Positions 26,080 through 35,679 of a stretch of DNA of 64,000 nt are shown here, piece after piece. Under the pieces are notes generated by a model. That model was not told the origin of the DNA. It saw nothing but the letters and a program-made list of their open reading frames with translations, and did no database searches. Source of the DNA: Eubacteriales bacterium (GTDB lineage: Bacteria; Bacillota; Clostridia; Lachnospirales; Lachnospiraceae); the NCBI GenBank assembly GCA_030537935.1, contig JAUNUY010000006.1, positions 1-64,000 on the forward strand, in the 5' to 3' direction. Both the position numbers and the translations under genes were made by a program. The first letter of the stretch is position 1; each line of letters starts with the position of its first letter.

Positions 26080-26712
26080 ATGCCGGTATCTTATCAACAA
26101 ACGAAACAGTTCAAGCACACGTATTTTAAAGAACATGAACAGCTTTATCGCGAGTTGGCACGTGCACAGGCCCCCCATACCCTGTTTATCACCTGCTCCG
26201 ATTCCAGAATCGCACCCATGTCGCTCCTATCTGCAAAGCCGGGTGACGTGTTCATCCTGCGTAACGTGGCGAACATCGTCCCTGTTTATGATGCGGATGC
26301 GGACCACTGCGGTACCCTTTCCGCTATCGAATACGCAGCGCTGGTATTGAAAGTTAAGGAAATCGTGATCTGCGGACATTCCAACTGCGGCGGCTGCGCC
26401 GCTTGTCTCCATGATGACGGACACCTCGATGATTATGCCAATATCAAGCATTGGATTCATCTCATCGATGATGTTAAAGAACGAACCTTGGCATATGCCG
26501 AAGCATCCGGCTGCAACGAACATGAAAAAGAAGTCTTCATGGAAAAAGAAAATGTAAAGCAGCAGATACTCAATCTCATGACGCATCCTCAAATCCGTGA
26601 ACGGATGGACAGCGGTGAGTTAGTCGTTGAAGGTTGGTACTATGATATCGCCTCCGGACGTATCGATATTTATTCCCCCGAAATGGATGATTTCATACGG
26701 GAAGATGAATAA
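26080..26712 (+). CDS. Beta-class carbonic anhydrase
   Basis: A 210-residue cytosolic zinc enzyme interconverting CO2 and bicarbonate, supplying bicarbonate for carboxylations. Zinc ligands and catalytic dyad are visible: CSDSR (Cys39, Asp41, Arg43) and GHSNCGG (His and Cys ligands). The ILRNVAN segment is also typical. No signal peptide. It has its own promoter and AAGGAGG site and is one of the few lagging-strand genes left of the origin. Confidence 0.95.
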   Translation: MPVSYQQTKQFKHTYFKEHEQLYRELARAQAPHTLFITCSDSRIAPMSLLSAKPGDVFILRNVANIVPVYDADADHCGTLSAIEYAALVLKVKEIVICGHSNCGGCAACLHDDGHLDDYANIKHWIHLIDDVKERTLAYAEASGCNEHEKEVFMEKENVKQQILNLMTHPQIRERMDSGELVVEGWYYDIASGRIDIYSPEMDDFIREDE

Positions 26713-26738
26713 CGCAAACACTCTGTCTATAAACCGAA

Positions 26739-26792
26739 AATGCCCCGAAGCGGGTACACGCCGTTCTTCCGGCCATCCCGCTTCGGGGCATT
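26739..26792. terminator. Bidirectional terminator between carbonic anhydrase and spoVG
   Basis: A 16-bp perfect stem (26739-26754 with 26777-26792) with a 22-nt apical region lies in the convergent gap. The minus-strand side continues into TTTTCGGTTT, so it best serves the glgC-glgD-spoVG transcript. Confidence 0.75.
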
Positions 26793-26805
26793 CTCATGCG
26801 CCCAC

Positions 26806-27111
26806 TCATTCCTGCTCTTCGGTTTCGTATTCGATCGGGGCAGTGCCCTCCTCTTCTTCCACCATCTGCATGTAACGTTCCACAATCATGTCCCGTATCA
26901 TCGTCCGCGTTTCCGTATTAATCGGATGCGCGATATCACGGAACTCTCCATCCGCCGACTGTCGCGACGGCATGGCGACAAAAAGACCTTGCGTCCCGTC
27001 TATCACCTTGATGTCATGTACGACAAAACACTCATCAATGGTAATGGATGCAATCGCACGTACCTTTCCGTCCCGATTAATTCTTCGTATCCGTATATCC
27101 GTAACCTTCAT
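26806..27111 (-). CDS. spoVG: SpoVG family regulator
   Basis: A 101-residue SpoVG protein, a small DNA/RNA-binding regulator involved in sporulation septation and broader regulation in Firmicutes. The family core [12 protein letters not shown]…[20 protein letters not shown] and FVAMPSRQ, then FRDIAHPIN, are present. The acidic C-terminal tail is normal. It follows glgD by 28 bp and probably shares its transcript. Two AAGGAGG motifs precede the ATG. SpoVG does not prove sporulation ability. Confidence 0.96.
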   Translation of the reverse strand: MKVTDIRIRRINRDGKVRAIASITIDECFVVHDIKVIDGTQGLFVAMPSRQSADGEFRDIAHPINTETRTMIRDMIVERYMQMVEEEEGTAPIEYETEEQE

Positions 27112-27139
27112 AATTGTCCTCCTTCGTGTTATACCTCCT

Positions 27140-28261
27140 TCAGATTAAAAAGCGCTGATTCTTTTCCATCACGATTTTTATGTCATCCGCACTACCCACG
27201 TAGCGACTGTCCGCCTTTACCGTATCTCGACTCTCCACGATACAATTTTCAATGTAACTGTTATCCCCGATATACGATCCGTTGAGAATAATGGCATTCT
27301 TTACGGTCACGTTATTGCCGATGTACACCCCTTTAAACAGGATGGAGTTTTCCACGGTACCGTTGATGATGCAACCGCCGGAAATCATGCTGTTCGACAC
27401 CTTGACCCCCACATTATATTTTGCCGCGGGGAGATCGTCGATTTTCGACTTCAGGCTCGGTTCTTGCGCAAAGAAGTAATCACGAATTTCCGGTCGTAAA
27501 AAGTCCATATTTGTCCGATAGTAGGCTGCCAGCGAATTAATGTTACTCCAGTAACCGTCCATATTATAGGCATAAATCCGTTTTACATCCTTATACCGCA
27601 CCAAAATATCCCGAACGAAATCGTAACGCCCTTCCGCATTGCACTCCTCGATGAGGTCAATCAACAGTCGTCTGCGAATGATGTAAATACCGCAGGATAT
27701 CTTGTTCGACTTCACGACAATCGGTTTCTCATCAAAATTTATAATCTTATTATCGATGTCTACGGAAACTATGCCGAAGCGGGTCAAATCCTCACCGGCC
27801 GGCATATCTTTACATACGACGGTAATATCGGCATGCTTGTTGACATGATAGTTGAGCACCTCATTAAAATCAATTTTATAGACGCATTCCCCTTGTGCTA
27901 TAACGACATACGGTTCATGACAACGTTTCAAAAAATCCACGTTCTGGTAAATGGCGTCTGCCGTGCCTCTATACCAAGAGGTGTTGCCCATCGTCGTTGT
28001 CGGTGCGAAGATATACATACCGCCTTGCTTCCGGCCAAAATCCCACCATTTCGAGGAATTCAGATGCTCATGCAAGCTCCTGGAATTGTACTGCGTGAGG
28101 ATGGCGACCTTACTTAAATGATTCGCCGACATGCTGTTAAGCGTAAAATCTATCGCCCGATAAGAGCCGGCAATCGGCATCGCCGCAATGGCACGACGCT
28201 CCGATAACTTCCCCATGCGGACATTGTTGCCGCCGGCAAGTATTAATCCGATCATCTTCAT
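27140..28261 (-). CDS. glgD: Glucose-1-phosphate adenylyltransferase, GlgD subunit
   Basis: A 373-residue GlgD, the second subunit of the heteromeric ADP-glucose pyrophosphorylase of Firmicutes, acting in glycogen synthesis. The nucleotidyltransferase N terminus is altered from the catalytic form ([18 protein letters not shown]), typical of GlgD, which modulates GlgC. A left-handed beta-helix of hexapeptide repeats covers about 280-365. Its start overlaps glgC by 4 bp. The other glycogen genes (glgA, glgB, glgP) are not in the window. Confidence 0.93.
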   Translation of the reverse strand: MKMIGLILAGGNNVRMGKLSERRAIAAMPIAGSYRAIDFTLNSMSANHLSKVAILTQYNSRSLHEHLNSSKWWDFGRKQGGMYIFAPTTTMGNTSWYRGTADAIYQNVDFLKRCHEPYVVIAQGECVYKIDFNEVLNYHVNKHADITVVCKDMPAGEDLTRFGIVSVDIDNKIINFDEKPIVVKSNKISCGIYIIRRRLLIDLIEECNAEGRYDFVRDILVRYKDVKRIYAYNMDGYWSNINSLAAYYRTNMDFLRPEIRDYFFAQEPSLKSKIDDLPAAKYNVGVKVSNSMISGGCIINGTVENSILFKGVYIGNNVTVKNAIILNGSYIGDNSYIENCIVESRDTVKADSRYVGSADDIKIVMEKNQRFLI

Positions 28262-29526
28262 AGCACTTCCTCCTTAATCAGGGCGCCGCCGCTGGGCAAC
28301 TCTTCATTGACATAGTCATCATACGTCGTCGTGCCCATAACCGCCGTGTTTTTCCCAATTCGTACACCCTCGGGAATGACGGTGTGCTCTCCGATTGTCG
28401 CTATGCCGCCCGTATAAATCTTCGGCAGGAGGGTATTCTCCGCTTCCGGCATATTGCCGATTTGGACATTATTACCGATTTTCGTGCCGTCGGCAATGAC
28501 GGCCTTTTCTATCACGCAGTTTTCGCCGATTTCACAATCCTTCATAATGATGGAATCGCGTATCACGGTGTTGGCCCCCACTTTTACATGTGTTCCGAGC
28601 ACAGAACTTTTCACACTGCCGTAGATATCACATCCTTCGCTGATGATACTGCGCTCAATCTCCGCACCCGCGGCGATATATTGCGGTTCCAGTATGTCGC
28701 TGTTGGTATAAATCTTCCAAAATTCCTGATAAAGATTAAATTCCGGTAATAACTCAATCAGCTCCATATTGGCATGCCAGTACGAATCCAAGGTGCCGAC
28801 ATCTTTCCAATATCCATGAAATTGGTAAGCATAAATCCGTGCATGATGATCATGTAAATAAGGTATGACATGCTTACCGAAATCGAGATTTATAATATCC
28901 TTGAGTTTCAGCAGCGCTTCCTTCAGTAAGGACCACTTGAAGATGTAGATGCCCATGGATGCGACATTACTCCTCGGTTTCTCCGGCTTCTCTTCAAACT
29001 CGACTATGCGATCATCTTCCTGTGTAATTAAAATTCCAAACCGATGTGCTTCCTCCCAATCTACGGACATTGACGCAATGGTCAAATCCGCATTCTTTTC
29101 TTTATGAAACTGGAGCATGTGGCCATAATCCATCTTGTAGATATGGTCTCCCGAAAGAATCAGAACATACTCCGGATCATAAGTGTCAATGTAGGCAATG
29201 TTTTGATAGATGGCATTGGCCGTGCCGGTATACCACTCGCTGCCTTCTTCTTTTTCATAGGGCGGTAAAATACGAACACCGCCGTAATTCTTGTCTAAAT
29301 CCCAGGCAATACCGATACCTATATGAGAGTTCAGACTGAGGGGTTGGTACTGCGTCAATACCCCCACCGTATCAATCCCCGAGTTAATACAATTGCTCAG
29401 AGGGAAATCAATAATCTTATATTTCCCGCCAAACGACACGGCCGGTTTGGCACTATTTCTAGTTAGCACACCCAAACGACTGCCCTGACCTCCGGCCAAA
29501 AGCATTGCGATAATCTCTTTTCTCAC
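28258..29526 (-). CDS. glgC: Glucose-1-phosphate adenylyltransferase, GlgC
   Basis: A 422-residue catalytic subunit making ADP-glucose from glucose 1-phosphate and ATP. The catalytic loop [13 protein letters not shown] and the [18 protein letters not shown] segment follow the start; the C terminus is a hexapeptide beta-helix. I use the GTG at 29526 (VRKEIIAML…), with AAAGGAGG 5 nt away. An in-frame ATG 38 codons upstream would add non-homologous residues and read through the promoter. First gene of glgC-glgD-spoVG. Confidence 0.93.
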   Translation of the reverse strand: MRKEIIAMLLAGGQGSRLGVLTRNSAKPAVSFGGKYKIIDFPLSNCINSGIDTVGVLTQYQPLSLNSHIGIGIAWDLDKNYGGVRILPPYEKEEGSEWYTGTANAIYQNIAYIDTYDPEYVLILSGDHIYKMDYGHMLQFHKEKNADLTIASMSVDWEEAHRFGILITQEDDRIVEFEEKPEKPRSNVASMGIYIFKWSLLKEALLKLKDIINLDFGKHVIPYLHDHHARIYAYQFHGYWKDVGTLDSYWHANMELIELLPEFNLYQEFWKIYTNSDILEPQYIAAGAEIERSIISEGCDIYGSVKSSVLGTHVKVGANTVIRDSIIMKDCEIGENCVIEKAVIADGTKIGNNVQIGNMPEAENTLLPKIYTGGIATIGEHTVIPEGVRIGKNTAVMGTTTYDDYVNEELPSGGALIKEEVL

Positions 29527-29580
29527 GAATGCCTCCTTTCCTCTAGAATTTAATATATAGTCGACTCTTTGGTATAAAAA

Positions 29581-29609
29581 ATTATACCATATCAACGGTT
29601 TCTTTGCAA
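29581..29609 (-). promoter_or_regulatory. Promoter for glgC-glgD-spoVG
   Basis: Minus strand TTGCAA (29609-29604), 17-bp spacer, TATAAT (29586-29581), about 55 bp before the GTG start of glgC. Confidence 0.75.
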
Positions 29610-30026
29610 TTTTTGCAATTGATTTGTGCGGGTTTCTCATAGGATTGACAAAATTGTGAAATAAACGAATAGTTTAAGGAATATCTGTTATCGGTCAATG
29701 GATAGAAGGGGGCACTCTGCCCGGAGAAATGTCAGGTCCAACTTACGGCGTGTATGGAAATACAAGGATCTCATCCCTTAATCATGTGACCGGTCAAACG
29801 GCATGCGTATGGGCACCGGTTGTAAGAACAATCCAACGCTTCTAACAGCAGATTTTTGTGCCTCACGAGGTGTCGGCAATCTCACCCCTCATTTCAATCC
29901 CGATCATTTTTCTATCATCACTTCTCCTGCTACTGCCGCGATCGAACTTCACCGACATGTTTCGGGTTCCATTCTCACGCAACATCAAAGGTCTCCTCCC
30001 TTCCTTTCAATTGCTTCGCCATTGCT

Positions 30027-30074
30027 AATACAACACGCCTGCTTCATGCTTGCATGAAGCAGGCGTGTTGTATT
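30027..30074. repeat. 23-bp perfect inverted repeat (long hairpin)
   Basis: Arms 30027-30049 and 30052-30074 are perfectly complementary, separated by 2 nt. The plus-strand side is followed by GTTTTA, only weakly terminator-like. It lies about 30 bp from the separate permease terminator. Confidence 0.85.
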
Positions 30075-30104
30075 GTTTTACTGATTACATTCGATTCTTG
30101 ATAC

Positions 30105-30136
30105 AAAAAAACTCCGACATGTGTCGGAGTTTTTTT
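30105..30136 (-). terminator. Terminator after the NCS2 permease gene
   Basis: A 9-bp GC-containing inverted repeat (30111-30119 with 30122-30130) is flanked by six A and six T. It sits just after the permease stop and can act in both directions. Confidence 0.85.
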
Positions 30137-30138
30137 GT

Positions 30139-31554
30139 CTATTCCGGTCTTTCTTGCGTATCTTCAGGTTTTGCACGAAGTACAAGGTTCAAGATAATTG
30201 CCGTCAAGGCCGCGATTACGACCGGTGAGGTTCCGAGTGCCGTATACACGCCATTCGGGATAAAGTCTACTTGGAAGTGCTTTGCCTGTTCACATACAGA
30301 TACAAAGCCCATACCCATCGCTACGGACAAACCGACTACGGTCATATTCCGCGGCGTCATTTTCTGCTTCGAAATCAACCGGATACCCGTCATTGTAATG
30401 GATGCAAACACTGTAATAGTTGCACCGCCAATTACGGAAAACGGAATCGTCGTCAAGAGTGCCGAGAATTTCGGGAAAATACCGGAAATCAAAATGATAC
30501 CGGCTGCGATTGCCATTACGACACGGTTTACAACCTTCGTTGTGCCGACAATACCTACGTTCTGGCTGTAAGTTGCCAACGGGGGTGAGCCCGCCAAACC
30601 GGCCAAAATATTCGTCGCACCATACGCCATGATACCGCCTTGCAGCTCACGTGGCGTCGGTACGCGATCCATACCGCCGACGGTTGTCGCGGTAAAGTCA
30701 CCGATGGCCTGTACAGAGTTGACAATATACAGAATAACAAATCCGACAATAACGGCCGGGTCAAACTTCAGACCGAAATGCAACGGCGTTGCAACGGTCG
30801 GGGCCCAAGAGGCTGCAGTGATTTTGCCGAAATCTACAATACCGAACGGGATGGAAATGATGTAACCAATCACGATACCGAAAAGAATTGATGCCAGCTT
30901 CGTGATACCCTTCGTAAAGTTTGCGAAGAAGATAACCACTGCCAACGTGATCAATGCGATAACCCAGTATCTCCAATCACCCCATGCCGGCATGTCGCCG
31001 TTGGGAATCTGATGTCCCCATTGTACGTTACCGTTACCGCCCATATAACGCATACCTACCGGGTACAGCGAAAGACCGATAACAAATACGACCGTACCCG
31101 TTACCAAAGGCGGGAATAACGGCAGTAAGAATTTTACAAACATACCGAATATAAAGGACACTAAACCGCCGACGATCTGCGCACCCAGGATGGTGGCAAC
31201 TGCCAATTTCGGATCGTTAAACTCCTTATAGCTGGTAGCGGCAACCGCTGCCATGGTCGGTACGTATGCAAAACTTGCTCCGATAATCATCGGCAACTTT
31301 GCACCGATACGCCAAATCGGGAACAATTGGATAAACGTTGCGATACCCGCAATAACCAATGACATCTGAATTAAGAGGACCTTGTCCTGCGGACTCAGCT
31401 GTGCACTGTTCGAAACGATAAATGCCGGCGTGATACAGCCGACCATCATCGCCAAAACGTGCTGAAGCGCTATTGGAATCGCTTCACCCATCTTGGGGAC
31501 GCCTTCGTACTCGAACAAGCTCCCGTACTTTTTGGTACCTGTCTGTTTACTCAT
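30139..31554 (-). CDS. NCS2 family nucleobase permease (xanthine/uracil type)
   Basis: A 471-residue membrane permease with about 12-14 hydrophobic segments. The NCS2 signature around transmembrane segment 10 (SQNVGIVGTTKVVNR) and the QAIGDFTATT segment point to the xanthine/urate-type purine branch (PbuX/XanQ) rather than UraA, but exact specificity is not proven. It is monocistronic with a near-perfect promoter and strong terminator. I see no purine riboswitch in its leader. Confidence 0.88.
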   Translation of the reverse strand: MSKQTGTKKYGSLFEYEGVPKMGEAIPIALQHVLAMMVGCITPAFIVSNSAQLSPQDKVLLIQMSLVIAGIATFIQLFPIWRIGAKLPMIIGASFAYVPTMAAVAATSYKEFNDPKLAVATILGAQIVGGLVSFIFGMFVKFLLPLFPPLVTGTVVFVIGLSLYPVGMRYMGGNGNVQWGHQIPNGDMPAWGDWRYWVIALITLAVVIFFANFTKGITKLASILFGIVIGYIISIPFGIVDFGKITAASWAPTVATPLHFGLKFDPAVIVGFVILYIVNSVQAIGDFTATTVGGMDRVPTPRELQGGIMAYGATNILAGLAGSPPLATYSQNVGIVGTTKVVNRVVMAIAAGIILISGIFPKFSALLTTIPFSVIGGATITVFASITMTGIRLISKQKMTPRNMTVVGLSVAMGMGFVSVCEQAKHFQVDFIPNGVYTALGTSPVVIAALTAIILNLVLRAKPEDTQERPE

Positions 31555-31604
31555 AATGCTTCCTCCTGATACTAAAATGTAAGTGATAAAACTTCATTAT
31601 CATA

Positions 31605-31633
31605 AGTATAGGGTTATTTATATAAATTGTCAA
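31605..31633 (-). promoter_or_regulatory. Strong promoter for the NCS2 permease gene
   Basis: Minus strand TTGACA (31633-31628), 17-bp spacer, TATACT (31610-31605), about 50 bp before the start codon. Confidence 0.8.
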
Positions 31634-31910
31634 ACGATTTTATGTTCAATTAAAATCCTTCCGTCGATTTCGTCATCATTACTTTTTGTTCCGCTTTCAG
31701 AACACTGCAATTTGTATGTTATGTATATGAATTGTGCGAAATCCATCGGTGATTTTTAAAAAACTGTCTTTCTCCACAATACCATCCATTTTCCGGTTCA
31801 CCGTACATTCGGGAGGGCGGACGCCTCTCTTGGCAATTTGTACAAAATCCGGTTAAATCAGCCGAACAAAACATTTTACGGGAAGCAAGTTTCATAACAC
31901 CTTGTGGATA
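31634..31910. other. Divergent intergenic region
   Basis: This is the middle of the 412-bp gap between the divergent permease and uppP genes. No gene, riboswitch fold or convincing RNA is visible apart from the two outward promoters. Confidence 0.5.
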
Positions 31911-31939
31911 TTGTATTTCGGGAGAATATGCGGTATACT
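31911..31939 (+). promoter_or_regulatory. Promoter for uppP
   Basis: Plus strand TTGTAT (31911-31916), 17-bp spacer, TATACT (31934-31939), about 27 bp before the start codon. Confidence 0.65.
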
Positions 31940-31966
31940 GAGAGAAATTTATACGGAGGTTACATC

Positions 31967-32803
31967 ATGTTCATTTTAGATATGATAAAGGTCATTATCC
32001 TCGGCCTGGTCGAGGGAATCACCGAATGGTTGCCCATTTCAAGTACGGGGCATTTGATTCTCTTTGAAGAATTTTTTACACCGAAAACCGTCAGCGATAA
32101 CTACATGACGATGTTTCGCGTCGTCATTCAGTTGGGTGCCATCTTGGCTGTCGTCGTCCTGTATTTTCAGACCTTGAATCCATTTACCCGAAAAAAGAAC
32201 CAAAAACAAAAAACGGAAACGTGGCAGCTTTGGATAAAGATTGTCGTTGCCACCATTCCCGCCATGTTGTTCGGTCTGGCTTTGGACGACTTTCTGGATG
32301 CTCATTTCTACAATCCGCTTGTCATCGCCATCACCTTGATTCTCTACGGTATTGCCTTCATTTACATCGAACGGCATCCGAAAACGGTCCGAATCAATTC
32401 CGGTGCCGCCTTAACATGGCAATTTGCCTTCTTAATCGGTTGCTTCCAAGTGCTCGCCTTGATTCCGGGTACCTCGCGAAGCGGTGCCACCATCTTGGGT
32501 GCCTTGATTTTGGGTTGTGCTCGTCCCGTTGCGGCACAGTTTTCATTTTTTCTGGCCATTCCGGTCATGTTCGGTGCCAGTGCGCTGAAACTCGTCAAAT
32601 TTTTGGCTTCCAACGGTATCGGATTCGGTGAATTTTTCCTCCTGCTCTTGGGCATGGTCGTTTCATTCTTCGTTTCCCTGTATGCCATCCGATTCCTGAT
32701 GAACTACGTCAAACGTCATGACTTCACGAAATTCGGCTTCTATCGAATCGGTCTCGGCGTTCTGGTTCTGATCGTATTCGGTTTTATGGGTGCTTTAATA
32801 TAG
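31967..32803 (+). CDS. uppP: Undecaprenyl-diphosphate phosphatase
   Basis: A 278-residue BacA/UppP membrane phosphatase that recycles undecaprenyl diphosphate for peptidoglycan synthesis and can confer bacitracin tolerance. Signature motifs are EGITEWLPISSTGH (17-30) and PGTSRSGATI. About eight hydrophobic segments. The start at 31967 follows CGGAGG at ideal spacing; an upstream in-frame ATG overlaps the promoter and is rejected. It is on the lagging strand and monocistronic. Confidence 0.95.
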   Translation: MFILDMIKVIILGLVEGITEWLPISSTGHLILFEEFFTPKTVSDNYMTMFRVVIQLGAILAVVVLYFQTLNPFTRKKNQKQKTETWQLWIKIVVATIPAMLFGLALDDFLDAHFYNPLVIAITLILYGIAFIYIERHPKTVRINSGAALTWQFAFLIGCFQVLALIPGTSRSGATILGALILGCARPVAAQFSFFLAIPVMFGASALKLVKFLASNGIGFGEFFLLLLGMVVSFFVSLYAIRFLMNYVKRHDFTKFGFYRIGLGVLVLIVFGFMGALI

Positions 32804-32853
32804 AAGGAACATCATCTGATACTTATGAAGTATCGCATATTTCAGATCTTGAT

Positions 32854-32899
32854 AAAAGCCCTGAAACCTCATTATACCGAGGTTTCAGGGCTTTTTTTT
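32854..32899 (+). terminator. Terminator after uppP
   Basis: A 17-bp perfect stem (32854-32870 with 32879-32895) ends in a plus-strand T run to 32899. It lies in the convergent gap with trkH and may also end that transcript. Confidence 0.9.
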
Positions 32900-32987
32900 A
32901 TTCGTTTTCGTGCCCATAAAGAATACGATGAACGCTTCTTCATATCATACCATCCATAAAACATCTGTACGGACACCATTTGCCGAT

Positions 32988-34376
32988 TTATCCGATGAGA
33001 ACCTTTTCTTCCGGATAATTGACGGTCGCTTTCGGCTTGCCGTCCCTGTTCATGGCCAAAAAGAGTGTAATCGGTCCTATTCTACCCATAAACATCAACA
33101 ACATGATAACCACCTTCCCGATTACGGTGAGTTCCGGTGTCAGACCGAGGCTTAGACCCACCGTTGCAAGCGCCGACACGCATTCATAAGCAATGTCGAA
33201 CAGGCCGGCCTTTTCCGTCGTACTCAAAATCAAGATAGCAAAAAACAGCAGCATCGCACTGAGTGTTGCAATGAGAAAGGCCTTCCGAATCAATTTCTCG
33301 GGAATTTCCCGCTTAAATACTTTGATTTCATCACCACCGCGTATCCATATGACCAACCGTAAAATAATGACGGCAAATGTAACCGTCTTGATACCGCCGG
33401 CCGTTGAACCCGGACTTCCACCGATAAACATCAACAGCATACTCGACAGTTTGGTCGAGTCGTGCATCATATCCTGACCAAGTGCATCGAAACCCGCCGT
33501 ACGTGTTGTAACCGATTGGAAAAATGCATTATGAATTTTTTCCCAACTGTTCATCTGGCCCATGGTTGCACTGTTATTCCATTCATAGATAAGCGTCAGC
33601 ACGCCGCCAATCATAATCAACGCCAACGTCGTCAAAATCACCAACTTGAGATGCAGTGACAAATGATTGCCGATGCGTGACCAACGTCTCTTCCGAACTA
33701 TTTTTTCACGGATTGCCTCCAAAAGTTCCCACCAGACCGGAAAACCGATACCGCCCAGGATGATCAGCCCCATCACCGTGCTCAACAACAACCCGTTATG
33801 ATGAAATGAAATCAGACTGTCCAGTGACATAATATCAATGCCGGCATTACAGAACGCCGAAATGGCCGTAAAAATACCGTACTTCACCGAACGCCATATG
33901 TCATAATACCGTGTCAATGCAATACAGATAAATACGGCACCGATGCTCTCTATGATCAACGTACCGAAAACGACACGTTTCACCGTAAAACCGAGACTGC
34001 TGATGCCGGTCTCACTCAGCGAATCCTGTGTACTCAGTCGACTTTTCAACGACATCTTCATCTTCAATACGGAAAAAACCATCGTAACGGCTGTCATAAA
34101 ACCCAGACCGCCAATCTGAATTAAACAGAGGATGACCACCTTGCCGAACGTGGACCAGTGCAGTGCGGAATTAACCGTTACCAGACCCGTAACGCAAACG
34201 GATGTCGTGGATGTAAACAGTGCATCCACATAAGGTGTCGCAATGCCGTCCGCCGCCGCAATGGGCAAACTCAATAAAAAACTACCCGTTAGAATGACGA
34301 CCAAAAAGCCCAGCGCAATGGTCTGCATCGTTGAGAGGCTTCTCCGGATTCGCGTCATCTTCTCAATTTTTCTCAT
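32988..34376 (-). CDS. TrkH/KtrB family potassium uptake channel subunit
   Basis: A 462-residue membrane protein with the repeated M1-P-M2 K+ channel pattern. Selectivity-loop-like segments are TTSVCVTGLVTVN, AFCNAGIDIMS, TRTAGFDAL and the GGSPGSTAGGIKT loop. TrkH/KtrB works with a cytosolic RCK subunit (KtrA/TrkA), which is not encoded here. It is the last gene of the parA-led run and overlaps the phosphodiesterase gene by 14 bp. Confidence 0.92.
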   Translation of the reverse strand: MRKIEKMTRIRRSLSTMQTIALGFLVVILTGSFLLSLPIAAADGIATPYVDALFTSTTSVCVTGLVTVNSALHWSTFGKVVILCLIQIGGLGFMTAVTMVFSVLKMKMSLKSRLSTQDSLSETGISSLGFTVKRVVFGTLIIESIGAVFICIALTRYYDIWRSVKYGIFTAISAFCNAGIDIMSLDSLISFHHNGLLLSTVMGLIILGGIGFPVWWELLEAIREKIVRKRRWSRIGNHLSLHLKLVILTTLALIMIGGVLTLIYEWNNSATMGQMNSWEKIHNAFFQSVTTRTAGFDALGQDMMHDSTKLSSMLLMFIGGSPGSTAGGIKTVTFAVIILRLVIWIRGGDEIKVFKREIPEKLIRKAFLIATLSAMLLFFAILILSTTEKAGLFDIAYECVSALATVGLSLGLTPELTVIGKVVIMLLMFMGRIGPITLFLAMNRDGKPKATVNYPEEKVLIG

Positions 34377-35679
34377 ACCTTGCCAACAACTCCTTTATAA
34401 TCCGTCCGTCCGCCGCCGGCAGAGACAAGCCCGTCAATGCCGCCAACGTCGGTCCTTCATCCGTTAAATTCATTTCTCCGGTATACGCCCCCGGTCGAAC
34501 ACCGGGACCGCGCATGGCAAAAAAGGTCCCGTATCCCTTCAATGTCGGTAAATACCCGTGCGTGGCAAGCATACGATGCTTGGCGTTATGCCGCCAATCC
34601 AAACGCTCCTTGCGACGATGGGCACCGTTCTGGAAATAATAACCGCGTTTTGCTTCCACCATGCAGAAGCAATCGGGGTCGGCACCCAAGGCCGACGCCT
34701 CTTCCGCCGTATAAATTCGGGCAATTCCGTATCGATTCGTCGCTTGAATGCGTGCCAGAAAAGCCATCACGGTCGAGCCCATTCGTTCACGAAGTTCAGG
34801 ACGTATATAGACATAGGCAGAACCATCGCAATCCCAGGCGATGACGGACCAATCCGTAATGCTTCGTTTTCGTCGACTGTACTTCAACCAACCGCGAGCC
34901 CGAAAGAACGTATTCAAATAAATAATATGATGACACGGCATTTGTGAGTGGTCTCCCAATAAGACGATGGTGGTCTCATCATAAATACCTAATTTTTTCA
35001 AAGTCCGAACCAACCGCCCCAGTCGCTCGTCATGGCGGGCCAGCGCACGCCGCACTTCCTCTCGGTCCACGGCATAATGCTTCACCGTATCCACATCTGT
35101 AAGATGCGTCATTACCAGATGCGGTTTTTTCCGGCGAATCGTGTCCAAGGTACAGGAAAAGGTGAATTCATCCAACGCCGGCTGGGCCGTCCCGCGCAAG
35201 CGCCAACCGTATTTGAGCATCAAACGCAGCTGAAAACCCTTGCTACCGTTTCTCAATGACGTGAAAATCTGATTATCCCACCGTCGATTGGAAAATATCT
35301 CCGGTACATGATAGTCAATCGTGTCGGATTTTGCCGTTACGGGCCAGAGAAAGGCCGCCACGCTTCGACCGCTCCGTTTCGCCTCGTCATACAATGTCGT
35401 ACCGGAAATACAATGCCGATACCACCGCCAATCCGGCTGCCGCCGCTCAGGCTGTAAAAACGTATTGTTCACGACGCCATGATTTTTCGGCCACTTCCCC
35501 GTTACAATACTTGCATGGCACGGATAGGTCAGACTCGGATAGACACTCTGCACCGCATCACAATAACCCGCCCCTTCGAAATACCGCTTCATATTCGGAA
35601 GCGACTTCAAATACGGCAGGTCAATCGTACCGACGGCATCCAAAGAAAGTATGATGACATATTTCGGGATTTTATTCAT
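34363..35679 (-). CDS. Alkaline phosphatase superfamily phosphodiesterase (NPP-like)
   Basis: A 438-residue member of the nucleotide pyrophosphatase/phosphodiesterase (ENPP) branch. Metal and nucleophile sites: LSLDAVG (Asp near residue 11), SVYPSLTYPCHASIVTG with the nucleophile Thr, HLTDVDTVKH, LGDHSQ and ATHGYLPT. No signal peptide or membrane helix is obvious, so probably cytosolic. The start at 35679 has GAGGAGG and overlaps the rarA stop by 8 bp. Substrate unknown. Confidence 0.85.
   Translation of the reverse strand: MNKIPKYVIILSLDAVGTIDLPYLKSLPNMKRYFEGAGYCDAVQSVYPSLTYPCHASIVTGKWPKNHGVVNNTFLQPERRQPDWRWYRHCISGTTLYDEAKRSGRSVAAFLWPVTAKSDTIDYHVPEIFSNRRWDNQIFTSLRNGSKGFQLRLMLKYGWRLRGTAQPALDEFTFSCTLDTIRRKKPHLVMTHLTDVDTVKHYAVDREEVRRALARHDERLGRLVRTLKKLGIYDETTIVLLGDHSQMPCHHIIYLNTFFRARGWLKYSRRKRSITDWSVIAWDCDGSAYVYIRPELRERMGSTVMAFLARIQATNRYGIARIYTAEEASALGADPDCFCMVEAKRGYYFQNGAHRRKERLDWRHNAKHRMLATHGYLPTLKGYGTFFAMRGPGVRPGAYTGEMNLTDEGPTLAALTGLSLPAADGRIIKELLARYEKN

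Larger units (their letters stand above)
29527..30104. other. Intergenic region between glgC and the NCS2 permease gene
   Basis: The glgC promoter lies at 29581-29609. Between about 29640 and 30026 I find no recognisable gene. A minus-strand frame at 29863-29985 encodes 40 hydrophilic residues (MLRENGTRNMSVKFDRGSS…) behind a GAGGAG site but matches no family I know. A very long hairpin occupies 30027-30074. The stretch is unusually long for this compact chromosome. Confidence 0.5.

Noticed and set aside
29650-29860. 6S, SRP or tmRNA gene in the glgC-permease gap
   Set aside because: A short GTCAGGTCC string resembles part of SRP RNA, but the rest of the conserved core and the paired ends are missing.
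29803-30057. Plus-strand 84-codon frame ending in the long hairpin
   Set aside because: No ribosome site or family resemblance, and its end is made of the inverted repeat.
31555-31966. Purine riboswitch in the NCS2 permease leader
   Set aside because: The leader after the mapped promoter is only about 50 nt and lacks the conserved purine-aptamer core.
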